This document shows positions 19,522 to 27,810 of a DNA stretch of 64,000 nucleotides, in pieces. Source of the stretch: Sphingomonadales bacterium UBA2683 (GTDB taxonomy: Bacteria > Pseudomonadota > Alphaproteobacteria > Sphingomonadales > Sphingomonadaceae); NCBI GenBank assembly GCA_002354635.1, contig DELZ01000005.1, forward strand, positions 436,346 to 500,345, in the 5' to 3' direction. The notes under the pieces are model-generated. The model was not told the origin of the DNA. It did no database searches and saw only the letters and a program-made list of their open reading frames with translations. The stretch's first letter is position 1. Each line of letters begins with the position of its first letter. Both the position numbers and the translations under genes were made by a program.

Positions 19522-21143
19522 AGCTCGATCTCCCTTTTCCTTGTTTGGTGATATTCAACCTTGCGGGCCATGTCAGCCCAGTCCTGGTTGGCCGGATCCA
19601 TGACGACCAGCCTGGACAGAATCCTGTTCGCCTCATCGAGAAGCTGTCTTGCCGCTTTTTCATGGCCCAGTTTCCTCTGACCTATGGCAATTGCAAATTT
19701 GGCCTTGCCGACGGCATATTGCGCCGCCGTGCTCTTGCCGTCGATATTCAGCCAATATTGTTTCGCTTCCAGTTCTTTCTGCCGGGCGTTCAAATAGCGG
19801 TTCATGTCATCCTTCAGGAAATATCCATCGGCAAGCCAGGCATAGGTATTGCCAATCTCCTTGCGGATGGCGGGGTCATCGGGTCGCTTGTCCGCCGCCT
19901 TCTCCATCCAGGCGACCGCCTGTTCAAAATTGCGCCGCCCATGGCTTCCCTGATCATCGTCCGGGCGGGATTTGAATTCCAGAATGCCCAGATTCAAATG
20001 GCCCCAACCTCTTTCCATCAGGAAATCGGGATTGTCGGGTTCCATGGCGACCAGCCTTTCCGCTGCCTCCGCATAGGCCCGGTATCGCGGCAAGGCCGCC
20101 GCCCACTGGCCGCGCAATTCATGGATTCTGCCGACCCAATATTCGCTTTGCGCATGCCCGAAAATCCGGTCCGGATTGCCCGGATCCCGCGCCAGCAATG
20201 CCTCTGTCACCCAGTGGGCCTCGGTGAATATCGCCAGCGCCTTGTCCAGGTCGCCCCGCTTTTCGTCATCCTCGCCCATCGCGTGCAAGATCCGCGCCCG
20301 CCGCTCAAGGCTTTCCGCCGGCATAGCGGACAGGTCCGCCTGATCATCATAATAATCCATCGCCCGCTCGTTGACCTTGGTCATCACGTCGAGCCGGCCG
20401 ACGCCCTTCAGCTCGGCGCGCAAATCGGTCAGCATATATTCGACCAGCCCTTCCGCTTCGGCCTGCTGCCTTTGCGCTTCGTTGCGCGACTGAAGGGCGA
20501 ATATCGTCATCCCGATCATCGCTAGCAGCGCGACCAGGGCGCCGCCCGTGACCACCATCACGCGGCGGATGCGGCGAGCGGCATCGCGCTGAACCAGCGC
20601 GTCGAGGGGGACATCGGCAATACCGGCCACCATCTTCAGAAAACCCAGCCGCCAGCCATCGCCCTGCTTGCGCAAATCCGCCGCGAGCGGCTCCGCCCCG
20701 TCCTCCAGCAGGAGCGCGGGGAAGGACTCCTGCGGCTCGCCGCGCACCAGCGCCGCCAGTATCGGGCGGTCGGGGTGCAGCGCCCGGAACAGTTCGATCT
20801 CCCGTGCCACCCAGATCGATCCCCTGGCATCGGGAGAGCAGATAACCACCAGCACCTGCGATTCCGCCAGGGCCCGCTTTACCGTTGCAGACAGGTTCCC
20901 GGCAGCGGGCAGGTCCTCGCGATCGCGGAAGATGCGGCCGAGGCGGCCATCGTTCGCCCCGGTCCCGGAATCGACCCGCAGATGGGCCGGCAGCCGGTAG
21001 GTCTCGATTTGCCGGTGGAGCTTTTGCGCGATCGCGGCATCGGCATGGCTGTAGCTGACAAAGGCGCGAAAACGCACCGCTTGCGGCCCGGATTGCTCTG
21101 CTTCTGCCAATATTGCCCCCGCGATCGGTTGGACAGACGACAT
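19518..21143 (-). CDS. TIR domain, transmembrane, TPR protein (TIR-operon gene 1)
   Basis: In this 541-residue protein the TIR domain starts at FRAFVSYSHADAAIAQKL (about residue 25) and runs to about 145. The conserved WVAREIELF segment holds E115, which aligns with the catalytic Glu of NAD-cleaving TIR domains. A linker with MVAGIADVPLDALVQRD leads to one membrane helix (about 195-218), and then TPR repeats fill the C-terminus. I start at 21143 (MSSVQPIAG); the frame extends to 21326 but that stretch is built from a TIGR03084 fragment in antisense. It is the first gene of the three-gene TIR/unknown/SLOG operon. Such proteins are either scaffolds or NADases; activity is untested here. Confidence 0.83.
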   Translation of the reverse strand: MSSVQPIAGAILAEAEQSGPQAVRFRAFVSYSHADAAIAQKLHRQIETYRLPAHLRVDSGTGANDGRLGRIFRDREDLPAAGNLSATVKRALAESQVLVVICSPDARGSIWVAREIELFRALHPDRPILAALVRGEPQESFPALLLEDGAEPLAADLRKQGDGWRLGFLKMVAGIADVPLDALVQRDAARRIRRVMVVTGGALVALLAMIGMTIFALQSRNEAQRQQAEAEGLVEYMLTDLRAELKGVGRLDVMTKVNERAMDYYDDQADLSAMPAESLERRARILHAMGEDDEKRGDLDKALAIFTEAHWVTEALLARDPGNPDRIFGHAQSEYWVGRIHELRGQWAAALPRYRAYAEAAERLVAMEPDNPDFLMERGWGHLNLGILEFKSRPDDDQGSHGRRNFEQAVAWMEKAADKRPDDPAIRKEIGNTYAWLADGYFLKDDMNRYLNARQKELEAKQYWLNIDGKSTAAQYAVGKAKFAIAIGQRKLGHEKAARQLLDEANRILSRLVVMDPANQDWADMARKVEYHQTRKREIEL

Positions 21144-21254
21144 TTGTCCGATTGCTTCATGCAAAATGTATCGGGATTCGGGAAGGCTGTCACGGGGTAA
21201 GTTGCAGTCCGGCCCTCCGCGGTGCAGGAGCGAAGCCTGATAGGTTGGACGAAG

Positions 21255-21340
21255 CGGGTCCCACGGCCAGGAGATATTCGACAGATTTGGCCAAGAGCGC
21301 AAAGACGATAGCCGCATTCGAAACATCGCTGTCTCGGTGT
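21255..21340 (+). pseudogene. Fragment of a second TIGR03084-type gene
   Basis: The plus strand reads SHGQEIFDRFGQERKDDSR followed by IRNIA. It lines up with SHGQEIFDILGQERADGDR plus IRNIA of the intact gene at about 16207-16280, and the DNA is also clearly similar. There is no start, and the frame is lost after about 21335. A piece of IS3 transposase follows about 57 bases later, so a paralogue was probably destroyed by an insertion and deletion here. Confidence 0.75.
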
Positions 21341-21396
21341 TTTATTGGATTTCGTTCACGGTTTTGTCCCGACCGCTTGTGACGTGCTTCTGCCTT

Positions 21397-21605
21397 TATC
21401 CATTTGCGATTAGACACTCGGCATGGAGATCACGCGACTGCGCAGGTGCAGCAATGGACTGCGTGGCGCAGCCTGCGACTACGCGAAGCGGAGTAACCCG
21501 TTGCTTCCCAAATTCGCCAACGAACACTGCTTTAGTGGCTTATCCCAGCGATGAGTCTGGTCGGTTACTGTAATCATCGATCCATGCAGCGACTGTCTCC
21601 CTGGC
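21397..21605 (-). pseudogene. IS3-family transposase remnant (orfB 3' end)
   Basis: This stretch matches the end of the IS3 element at about 59216-59425. It shares TATCCCAGCGATGAGT, ATCATCGATCCATGCAGCGA and the terminal CATTTGC(A/G)ATTAGA segment. On the minus strand it would encode the orfB C-terminus (WIDDYN ... SLGYATP) but with lost frame. The outer inverted repeat is not recognisable. It is an old relic of the same IS type found at 32.3 and 59.2 kb. Confidence 0.8.
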
Positions 21606-22035
21606 GTCAGCGATGCTTGTAAATAGAGGCTCGTTGAGCAATCAAGCATCCCCCGCTAAAGGTATCCATTAATGCATTCGGATATTACCGGTTAAATCGA
21701 AGTTTAGCAGTCATAATTCTCTACTCGTATTGTATAATGAAAATTAGCTCATGATGCATCTCACCGATCCAAAAGACTTATTCGGTCGATCTGCTCTAAA
21801 ACAGGTGTCTTACTATGGTGGTTTTGACTTTGTTCGAAGAGTGCAAAATGTGCCATGGACTTGGAAAATTTTTCCATTGCCCGATTTGGGTCTCTTCTCA
21901 TGAAGACTGTTGTCCTGTTGGGGCAATTAGACCTGATTGCCCAGGAGAGGAGCGAGCATGCACTTCCTATAATGGTCGGGGTGTGGTCAGGATAAGAAAT
22001 AATCCCGATAGGTCTGAGAGAAATGATTGAAACTA
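21606..22035. other. A/T-rich gap without a recognisable gene
   Basis: I see no coding frame with family similarity between the IS3 relic and the IS5 element. A perfect inverted repeat, GGGCAAT (21921-21927) and ATTGCCC (21936-21942) with an 8-base loop, is present but has no T-run. The composition is lower in G+C than the genes to the left and resembles the polysaccharide cluster to the right. Confidence 0.5.
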
Positions 22036-22885
22036 GGACGTGTTGACAAAGGGGATTCCCAAAGCGCGTAGTTTCTGATTCAAGGTAGCTTTTGCAGGAG
22101 GCTATTTTGGTCCGAGGTTTGATGAGCGACGAAGAATGGGCCTGCCTGGAGCCATTTGTGGTAGAGCGCGGTGCGCGAAGCGGACGGCGCCCGAGGGATC
22201 ATCGGTTTGTTCTGGATGGGATTTTCTGGATTGCGCGGACGGGAGTAGCCTGGCGCGATTTGCACGAACATTTCGGCAAATGGTCGAGTGTTTATCGCCA
22301 GTTCCGGCGCTGGACACTATCTGGTTTATGGGAGTTGCTTCTCGAAGCGTTCAACGACAGCGGTGGCGGAAACCCCAGTTTGCAGATGATCGACAGCACA
22401 ATAATCCGGGCGCACCATTGTTCAGCCGGCCCTAAAGGGGGACTCCGCGTCAGGGTCTTGGGCGCTCAAAAGGTGGCTTCACGACCAAAATCCATCTCCG
22501 CATCAATGCAATGGGCCTCCCTATCGCATTTGCACTAACCGGCGGCGAAACATCCGATTACAAAGGCTATCTGCCAATCATGAACGCCGATGGCCCCGCG
22601 CCCAGAGTGCTGCTTGCCGACAAGGGCTATGATGCTGACTTTATTCGTGAAGATATGGAAAGAGGTGGCGGAACGGCAATGATACCGACAAAGCGCAACC
22701 GCAAGGTGCAACTGCCCGTCGATCCTGCCATTTATGCCCTGCGTAACATGGTCGAAAGATGCTTCAACAAGCTCAAAAATGCCCGTCGCCTCGCCACCAG
22801 ATACGATAAGACCGCCGACAGCTATCTCGGCTTTATCAACCTCGTCGCAATCCGGTTATGGATGCGCCAATTTGTCAACAGGTCC
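22036..22885 (+). mobile_element. IS5-family (IS427-type) insertion sequence, apparently complete
   Basis: The element is 850 bp. The left end GGACGTGTTGACAAA (22036-22050) and right end TTTGTCAACAGGTCC (22871-22885) are inverted repeats differing at one base. Both are flanked by TA (22034-22035 and 22886-22887), and the reconstructed target is AAACTAGTTT, matching the CTAG/TA preference of this group. It carries one frameshifted DDE transposase. Confidence 0.88.
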
Positions 22886-22888
22886 TAG
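22122..22888 (+). CDS. IS5/IS427-type transposase, two frames joined by -1 frameshift
   Basis: orfA (from ATG 22122, MSDEEWACLEPF) and the second frame (from about 22440 to the stop) together give one transposase. The DDE residues sit in MIDSTIIRAHH, LLADKGYDAD and NMVERCFNKLKN. The frames differ by -1, and the change fits at AAAGGGGG (22434-22441): after slipping, the protein reads GTPRQGLGRSKGGFTTKIHL, as in intact relatives. Programmed frameshifting is usual in this group, so the gene is probably functional. The TAG stop (22886-22888) lies outside the IS and is supplied by the target duplication. Confidence 0.85.
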
Positions 22889-22967
22889 TTTGAGACTGAT
22901 AGCGTGCCAACCTCCGCTATCGAAATTTTATTGTGACTGAGTTCTCCGTTAACTCTCCTTTCCCATA

Positions 22968-23999
22968 TCAATTCCGAAAGCGCGTAGTCCGCACTTTGCC
23001 TATCGATTTTCGCGTAGCCCAAAGAACAATAAAATATGCAACTATAGAAAGAAGAATCATTAATATAGTCAAATGAGGCAAAATTATTGCCACGGTTATC
23101 GGAAAGAAAACCATGCTCCAGTAGAGGAGCAACCCATTTCGCCACCCGATCCGATCCTGCAGCAAGTGATGCAGATGATTTCGATCTGGTTCGAGCGGTG
23201 ATTTTCCAGCTCGAGTGCGGACTACAATCAATCTGGCCACATCCCCAACGGGCAGCATAAACATGAGGCCGATTTGGTCCGCGGATATCAATATGTCGGA
23301 CCGCTGATATATATATATCGCCAACATACCTATTAACGCAGCAAGTCCATAGCTCCCGCCATCACCCAGAAAAATTCGACCGTTCAAATTGAAGAAAAAG
23401 AGTGCAAATGTGGCCCCAACAAGAATAGACAGAACGGGAGCCAAATCAATTCGTGCGCTAATCAACAAAATAAACGAAAAGCCGAAGCAGAGGCCCGTGA
23501 CCAGTCCATTTTTTCCATCAGCCATATTAATCGCGTTGATTAGTGCAACGAGAGATAAAATTGTCAGCAATATAGTAAATCTACCTAACGATATATACTC
23601 GGTTCCACCGGCCCATGAAATGATCCCTATCTGCAAGCCTGGTATCATCCACATTGCGACGCCAAAAATCAAAGCGGAAATTAGTAGCCGGATGATTGCC
23701 GGAATGTGAATGCGATCATCAATGATAGCAAGTGCGGTGATCAAGAACCCGACGGAAGTGATGGCCACAACCGCATTTTGGTAATAATCAGGAAAGATCA
23801 TGACATAGCCGATCATCATCGGTGCGATGATCAAAGCAATGGTTAGACCGCCCATTAAAGGGGTGGCGTGCAAATGCTTTTTGCGCCCACCCGGCACATC
23901 GATCAGGCGAAGCTTTTTGGCAAGGCTTCCACCTTTAAAAATCAAGGCCAATGTCAACAAAAAGGAAAGCATCCCCGGCACAATAATTGTCAACGCCAT
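22968..23999 (-). CDS. WecA/MraY-family undecaprenyl-phosphate sugar-1-phosphate transferase
   Basis: This integral membrane enzyme starts a glycan on undecaprenyl phosphate by moving a HexNAc-1-phosphate from a UDP-sugar. The 343-residue sequence has about ten membrane helices and the family motifs AIIDDR (catalytic Asp pair), NAINMADGKNG, FLGDGGS and the His-rich loop PLEPDRNHLHHLL. It is the expected priming enzyme for the FucNAc-type polymer encoded from 24.4 kb. It lies on the opposite strand from that cluster, with an IS5 element behind it. Confidence 0.9.
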   Translation of the reverse strand: MALTIIVPGMLSFLLTLALIFKGGSLAKKLRLIDVPGGRKKHLHATPLMGGLTIALIIAPMMIGYVMIFPDYYQNAVVAITSVGFLITALAIIDDRIHIPAIIRLLISALIFGVAMWMIPGLQIGIISWAGGTEYISLGRFTILLTILSLVALINAINMADGKNGLVTGLCFGFSFILLISARIDLAPVLSILVGATFALFFFNLNGRIFLGDGGSYGLAALIGMLAIYIYQRSDILISADQIGLMFMLPVGDVARLIVVRTRAGKSPLEPDRNHLHHLLQDRIGWRNGLLLYWSMVFFPITVAIILPHLTILMILLSIVAYFIVLWATRKSIGKVRTTRFRN

Positions 24000-24445
24000 T
24001 GATGTCTTGTCCTACTTATCAAGCAAAACAGTGGTCTGGTTTGGTTTGACGGTCTCATACAAATTTTCTATATCGTGTGATAATCCAGCGATATCTTAAA
24101 TCCCCTATCGAATGCTACCAATATTTCAATCGATAATCAGGCGCATTGGATAATATTTTCGTTCTGCTTGTCGATCTCACTATCTGGATGACATACCCAT
24201 TCTACCATGTCCGATAGAGAGCTGATCCTTGCCTTTCAAGCCATAAATAGCCGAAATCCTAACTTTCAATATGGACCACTTTGCGGGGGGCAGGCCAGTG
24301 CCCAGCTCTCTTCAGGAGTAAGAATTCCTCACTTTATCCAACTGAAATTTCCTGTGAATTGGGCGGTTGCATCGTGGCATGGCTATGTATATCAATGAAA
24401 AAAGGCGCGTTTAGACACCCCAACCCGGAAATTGAGATACATATC
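24000..24445. other. Divergent promoter gap with a solo IS end
   Basis: There is no gene between the WecA-like gene and the methyltransferase. The gap holds the 66-base IS end described separately and A/T-rich DNA that must contain the two divergent promoters. I find no convincing -35/-10 pair, no ops sequence and no JUMPstart-like block. Confidence 0.5.
24232..24297. repeat. Solo 66-base end of an IS3-family element
   Basis: The 66 bases are identical to 37920-37985, the terminal segment of the decayed IS3 element at 36722-37985, including the outer end ...GGGGGGCAGGCCA. No transposase sequence accompanies it here. Both copies are in the same orientation, so they form a direct repeat bracketing 24.3-37.9 kb. 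Confidence 0.85.
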
Positions 24446-25174
24446 ATGCCTGCAGCTACGCCCCAAATAAAACTAGAGCCAGGCCAAATTGAAGAATTTT
24501 ATCATGACCAGTTCGTCGAAGATCAGGTTCGCGATTTTCAGGCCCTGACTATCGCCCGCCCGCCGGCCGGAATAGTTGTTGATATTGGCGGTGGAGTGGG
24601 ACATTTTGCTTCGGCGTTGTCAAAGCAAGCCGACACGCAATTGCGGGTTATCGACATGGATCCGGTATCCGTCTCGGCCTGTCGCGAGAAGGGCGTGTTG
24701 GCGGTGCAGGGGGATGCTCTTGAACCAGAAATTCAAGGGGACGAGGAAATCGTCTGTTTCAATCTCATCTTGCATCATCTCGTCGGGCGAGACGATTCGA
24801 GTACCCGGGCGCTTCAGTGCCAGGCGCTCGAAGCCTGGAAGGGGAAAAGCCGCGAAATATTTGTAAATGAATATATCTATCAGTCTTTCCTCGGCCATGT
24901 CAGTGGCAAGTTGATCTATATCATTACGTCCAGTCGTCTTCTTTCCAAGGTGGGCAGAGCCGTTTCCCGGATCATACCCGCGTTCAAAGCCAATACTTTC
25001 GGGGTTGGCGTCCGTTTCCGGTCACACGAAGAATGGGAGCGGCTATTTGCAGAACTGGGTTTCACTGTGGTAGACCGACGGCGGGGGGAAGCGGAGAAAA
25101 TTGCTCTGCCGCTCAGGCTACTCCTGATCAAGACTATTCGCCGCGATAGTTTTTTGCTCAGGGCCTCGACTTAG
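24446..25174 (+). CDS. SAM-dependent methyltransferase (class I)
   Basis: The 242-residue protein has the SAM-binding motif I (VVDIGGGVGHFA), an acidic end of the second strand (VIDMDP) and FNLILHHLVG. The substrate is probably a sugar or lipid-linked glycan intermediate, judging from its place at the head of a polysaccharide operon. I start at 24446 because the longer frame (from 24281) begins inside the solo IS end. A frameshifted homologue lies at 38091-38775, on the far side of the IS block. Confidence 0.82.
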   Translation: MPAATPQIKLEPGQIEEFYHDQFVEDQVRDFQALTIARPPAGIVVDIGGGVGHFASALSKQADTQLRVIDMDPVSVSACREKGVLAVQGDALEPEIQGDEEIVCFNLILHHLVGRDDSSTRALQCQALEAWKGKSREIFVNEYIYQSFLGHVSGKLIYIITSSRLLSKVGRAVSRIIPAFKANTFGVGVRFRSHEEWERLFAELGFTVVDRRRGEAEKIALPLRLLLIKTIRRDSFLLRAST

Positions 25175-25201
25175 GCCGCGCGCCGCAAAGAAAAGAATTG
25201 C

Positions 25202-26404
25202 ATGCTTGCTTCAAAATGTGATCCCGTTATGAACCCGGAACATCAAAAAAACGAAAGCTTTCCCTTGGCCAATCGTCCTTACCAAATCTGCAAAAATTGC
25301 ATTATGGATACATCTGATTCCGGCATCAGTTTTGATAATCGCGGTTGGTGCGAATATTGCAATAACTACTACAACAACATTTTACCGAATTGGCACACCG
25401 ACGCGCGTGGCGAGCGTGAAATAATGGCGCAGATCGAGCGGATCAAGCAGGACGGGAAAGGGAAGGACTTCGATTGCCTGATCGGATTGAGCGGTGGCGT
25501 AGATAGTAGCTACCTTGTTTATATCGCAAAAGAAAAATTCGGCCTGCGGCCTCTATTGTACCATGTGGATGGTGGCTGGAATTCGCAGGAAGCAACCAAC
25601 AATATTGAGAAACTGGTCGATGGAATGGGGCTTGACCTCTTCACAGAGGTCGTGAATTGGCCGGAGATGCGGGACTTGCAGCTAGCGTTTTTCAAGGCCG
25701 GCGTCCCCCATCTCGACACTCCGCAAGACCATGCCTTTTTTGCCGGACTGTACAATTTTGCGGCAAAAAATGATGTCAAGTATATTTTGACCGGGGCCAA
25801 TTACTCGACCGAATGCGTCAGAGAGCCGCTTGAATGGCATTATCATGCATCTGACCTGTTGCAAATTCGTGATATCCATGAAAAATTCGGAAGTCGTCCG
25901 CTGAAATCCTTCCCTCTTGCCGGGATATTGAAATTCAAGATATTTTATCGTTTCGTCAAGGGGGTTAAGGTTGTCAAGCCGCTAAACTATATTCCTTATT
26001 ACAAGGAAGCTGCCATGCAAGAACTCGTCGATCGGTTTGGCTGGCAACGTTATCCACACAAACACTATGAGAGCAGATTTACCCGCTTTTACGAGGGGTA
26101 CTGGCTGCGTACAAAATTCGGTTACGACAAGCGGCGGGCACATTTTTCAAGCCTCATCCTGACAGGACAGCTGGAACGGGAAGAGGCTCTGGAAAAAATC
26201 TCGCATGCCCCGTATTCCGATGAGCAGGTGCGCCTCGACTTTGAATTTATCGCAACCAAGTTGGGAATATCCGTAACCGAACTGGAGACGATGTTGAAAG
26301 CTCCAAATAAAACTTTCGCGGACTATCGCAACATGATGCCGATAATGAATCTTGGCGCCAAACTTCTGAAGCTGCTGGGCCTACAAAGGGCGATCATTCG
26401 TTGA
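25202..26404 (+). CDS. N-acetyl sugar amidotransferase (WbpG type)
   Basis: WbpG-type enzymes use ammonia from a HisH/HisF-like pair to turn an N-acetyl group into an acetamidino group on a sugar. The 400-residue protein has an ATP-pyrophosphatase loop (LIGLSGGVDSSYLVY) and two CxxC pairs near the N-terminus (CKNC, CEYC) that should bind zinc. The next two genes are the HisH-like and HisF-like partners. ATG 25229 is an alternative start. Confidence 0.9.
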   Translation: MLASKCDPVMNPEHQKNESFPLANRPYQICKNCIMDTSDSGISFDNRGWCEYCNNYYNNILPNWHTDARGEREIMAQIERIKQDGKGKDFDCLIGLSGGVDSSYLVYIAKEKFGLRPLLYHVDGGWNSQEATNNIEKLVDGMGLDLFTEVVNWPEMRDLQLAFFKAGVPHLDTPQDHAFFAGLYNFAAKNDVKYILTGANYSTECVREPLEWHYHASDLLQIRDIHEKFGSRPLKSFPLAGILKFKIFYRFVKGVKVVKPLNYIPYYKEAAMQELVDRFGWQRYPHKHYESRFTRFYEGYWLRTKFGYDKRRAHFSSLILTGQLEREEALEKISHAPYSDEQVRLDFEFIATKLGISVTELETMLKAPNKTFADYRNMMPIMNLGAKLLKLLGLQRAIIR

Positions 26405-27012
26405 TACATATCGTTGACTACGGATTGGGGAATATCGGTGCCTTCCTTAGCAGGTTCAATGAACTGAATATTCCTGCAGTTTCGGCAAAAGATGCAGCGA
26501 CCCTGAGCGAGGCAGACCATATTATCTTGCCCGGCGTTGGTTCGTTTGATCATGCGATGAACCTGTTAAACAAATCAGGCATGCGTTCGACGCTCGATGA
26601 GCTTGTGCTAGAAAAGAAGGTTCCTGTGCTGGGAATTTGTGTGGGAATGCAAATTCTGGGTCAATCAAGCGACGAGGGAGAGCAACCCGGCCTCGGATGG
26701 ATCGGGGGAAAAATTAGGGCGCTTGAATGCCGTCAAGATGCAGGCAATGTACCGCTTCCCCATATGGGCTGGAATGATGTCAACCCATCCCAAGCATTGC
26801 CTTTATTGAAAGGCATGCAAAATTCCAGATTCTATTTTTTACACAGTTATTATTTTGATAATGGGCTCTCCGAGAATTGTGGTGCTACCGCAAATTACGG
26901 TGGTGATTTCACGTGCATCGTGAACAAGGACAATGTTTGGGGTGTGCAGTTTCATCCGGAAAAAAGCCATCATTTTGGAAGTAACCTCCTAAAAAATTTT
27001 GCGGAGCTATAA
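26401..27012 (+). CDS. HisH-like glutamine amidotransferase (HisH2 type)
   Basis: The 203-residue class I glutaminase produces ammonia for the neighbouring WbpG/HisF pair. The catalytic triad is intact: Cys in GICVGMQIL, and His and Glu in VQFHPEKS. The start is TTG at 26401, overlapping the amidotransferase stop by four bases, which fits coupling. No histidine operon genes are nearby, so a role in histidine synthesis is unlikely. Confidence 0.9.
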   Translation: MIHIVDYGLGNIGAFLSRFNELNIPAVSAKDAATLSEADHIILPGVGSFDHAMNLLNKSGMRSTLDELVLEKKVPVLGICVGMQILGQSSDEGEQPGLGWIGGKIRALECRQDAGNVPLPHMGWNDVNPSQALPLLKGMQNSRFYFLHSYYFDNGLSENCGATANYGGDFTCIVNKDNVWGVQFHPEKSHHFGSNLLKNFAEL

Positions 27013-27015
27013 ATA

Positions 27016-27810
27016 GTGCTCCGCCCACGCATCATCCCTTGCCTACTTGTTCACGACGGTGGTTTGGTCAAGACAGTCAAGTTTTCCGATCCGACTTATG
27101 TTGGGGATCCAATCAATGCGGTCCGCATTTTTAACGAAAAAGAAGCTGATGAGCTGATGGTGATCGATATTGATGCCACGGTAAACGGTAGTGAACCAGA
27201 CTACAAAATGATCACCGATCTGGCCGTAGAATGCCGAATGCCGCTGTGCTACGGTGGTGGGGTAAACAATGCCGATCAAGCTAGGCACATCATCAGCATT
27301 GGGGTAGAGAAGGTGGCTATAAGTTCCGCAGCAGTAGCGTCTCCTGATTGCATCTCGGTAATTTCAAATGCAGTGGGGCGGCAAAGCGTTGTCGTTGTAA
27401 TCGATGTGAAAAAGCGTAAATTTAGCAACGTTCATGATGTTTATATTCGCAATGGCAAAGAAAAAACGGGCCTAACTGCTTTGGATTTTGCCGAAACGAT
27501 GCAAAAAGCGGGAGCCGGCGAGATCGTTATCAACTCTGTTGAAAGAGATGGAACGATGCAGGGCTATGACTTGGCGCTGGCAAAGCAACTGCGAGAGCGC
27601 GTCAATATCCCGATCACATTCTTGGGCGGCGCTTCCTCGCTCGACAATATTGTACAATTGGTAGACACGGTGGGACCTTGCGGCGCTGCGGCTGGTAGCT
27701 TGTTTGTCTTCAAAGGGAAGTACCGGGCGGTGCTCATTAATTATCCAGACCCGGAGAAAAAGGAAAACCTCCTCTGTCATTCAGAATTTAAGCCACTGAC
27801 CGATCAATAA
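27016..27810 (+). CDS. HisF-like ammonia-channel protein (acetamidino modification)
   Basis: The 264-residue (beta/alpha)8 protein of the AglZ/HisF2 group starts with GTG. True HisF has CLDV near the N-terminus, with the Asp acting as general acid; here it reads CLLVHDGG, so that Asp is lost. The second catalytic Asp is kept in VVVIDVKK. This fits a protein that only channels ammonia to the sugar amidotransferase and cannot make imidazole glycerol phosphate. It sits between hisH-like and capE-like genes with minimal gaps. Confidence 0.9.
   Translation: MLRPRIIPCLLVHDGGLVKTVKFSDPTYVGDPINAVRIFNEKEADELMVIDIDATVNGSEPDYKMITDLAVECRMPLCYGGGVNNADQARHIISIGVEKVAISSAAVASPDCISVISNAVGRQSVVVVIDVKKRKFSNVHDVYIRNGKEKTGLTALDFAETMQKAGAGEIVINSVERDGTMQGYDLALAKQLRERVNIPITFLGGASSLDNIVQLVDTVGPCGAAAGSLFVFKGKYRAVLINYPDPEKKENLLCHSEFKPLTDQ

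Noticed and set aside
21815..22030. 71-codon frame in the gap before the IS5 element
   Set aside because: No ribosome site, no similarity and no coding bias.
24281..24445. Longer start for the methyltransferase
   Set aside because: The extension begins inside the solo IS end and has no similarity to the homologue at 38 kb.
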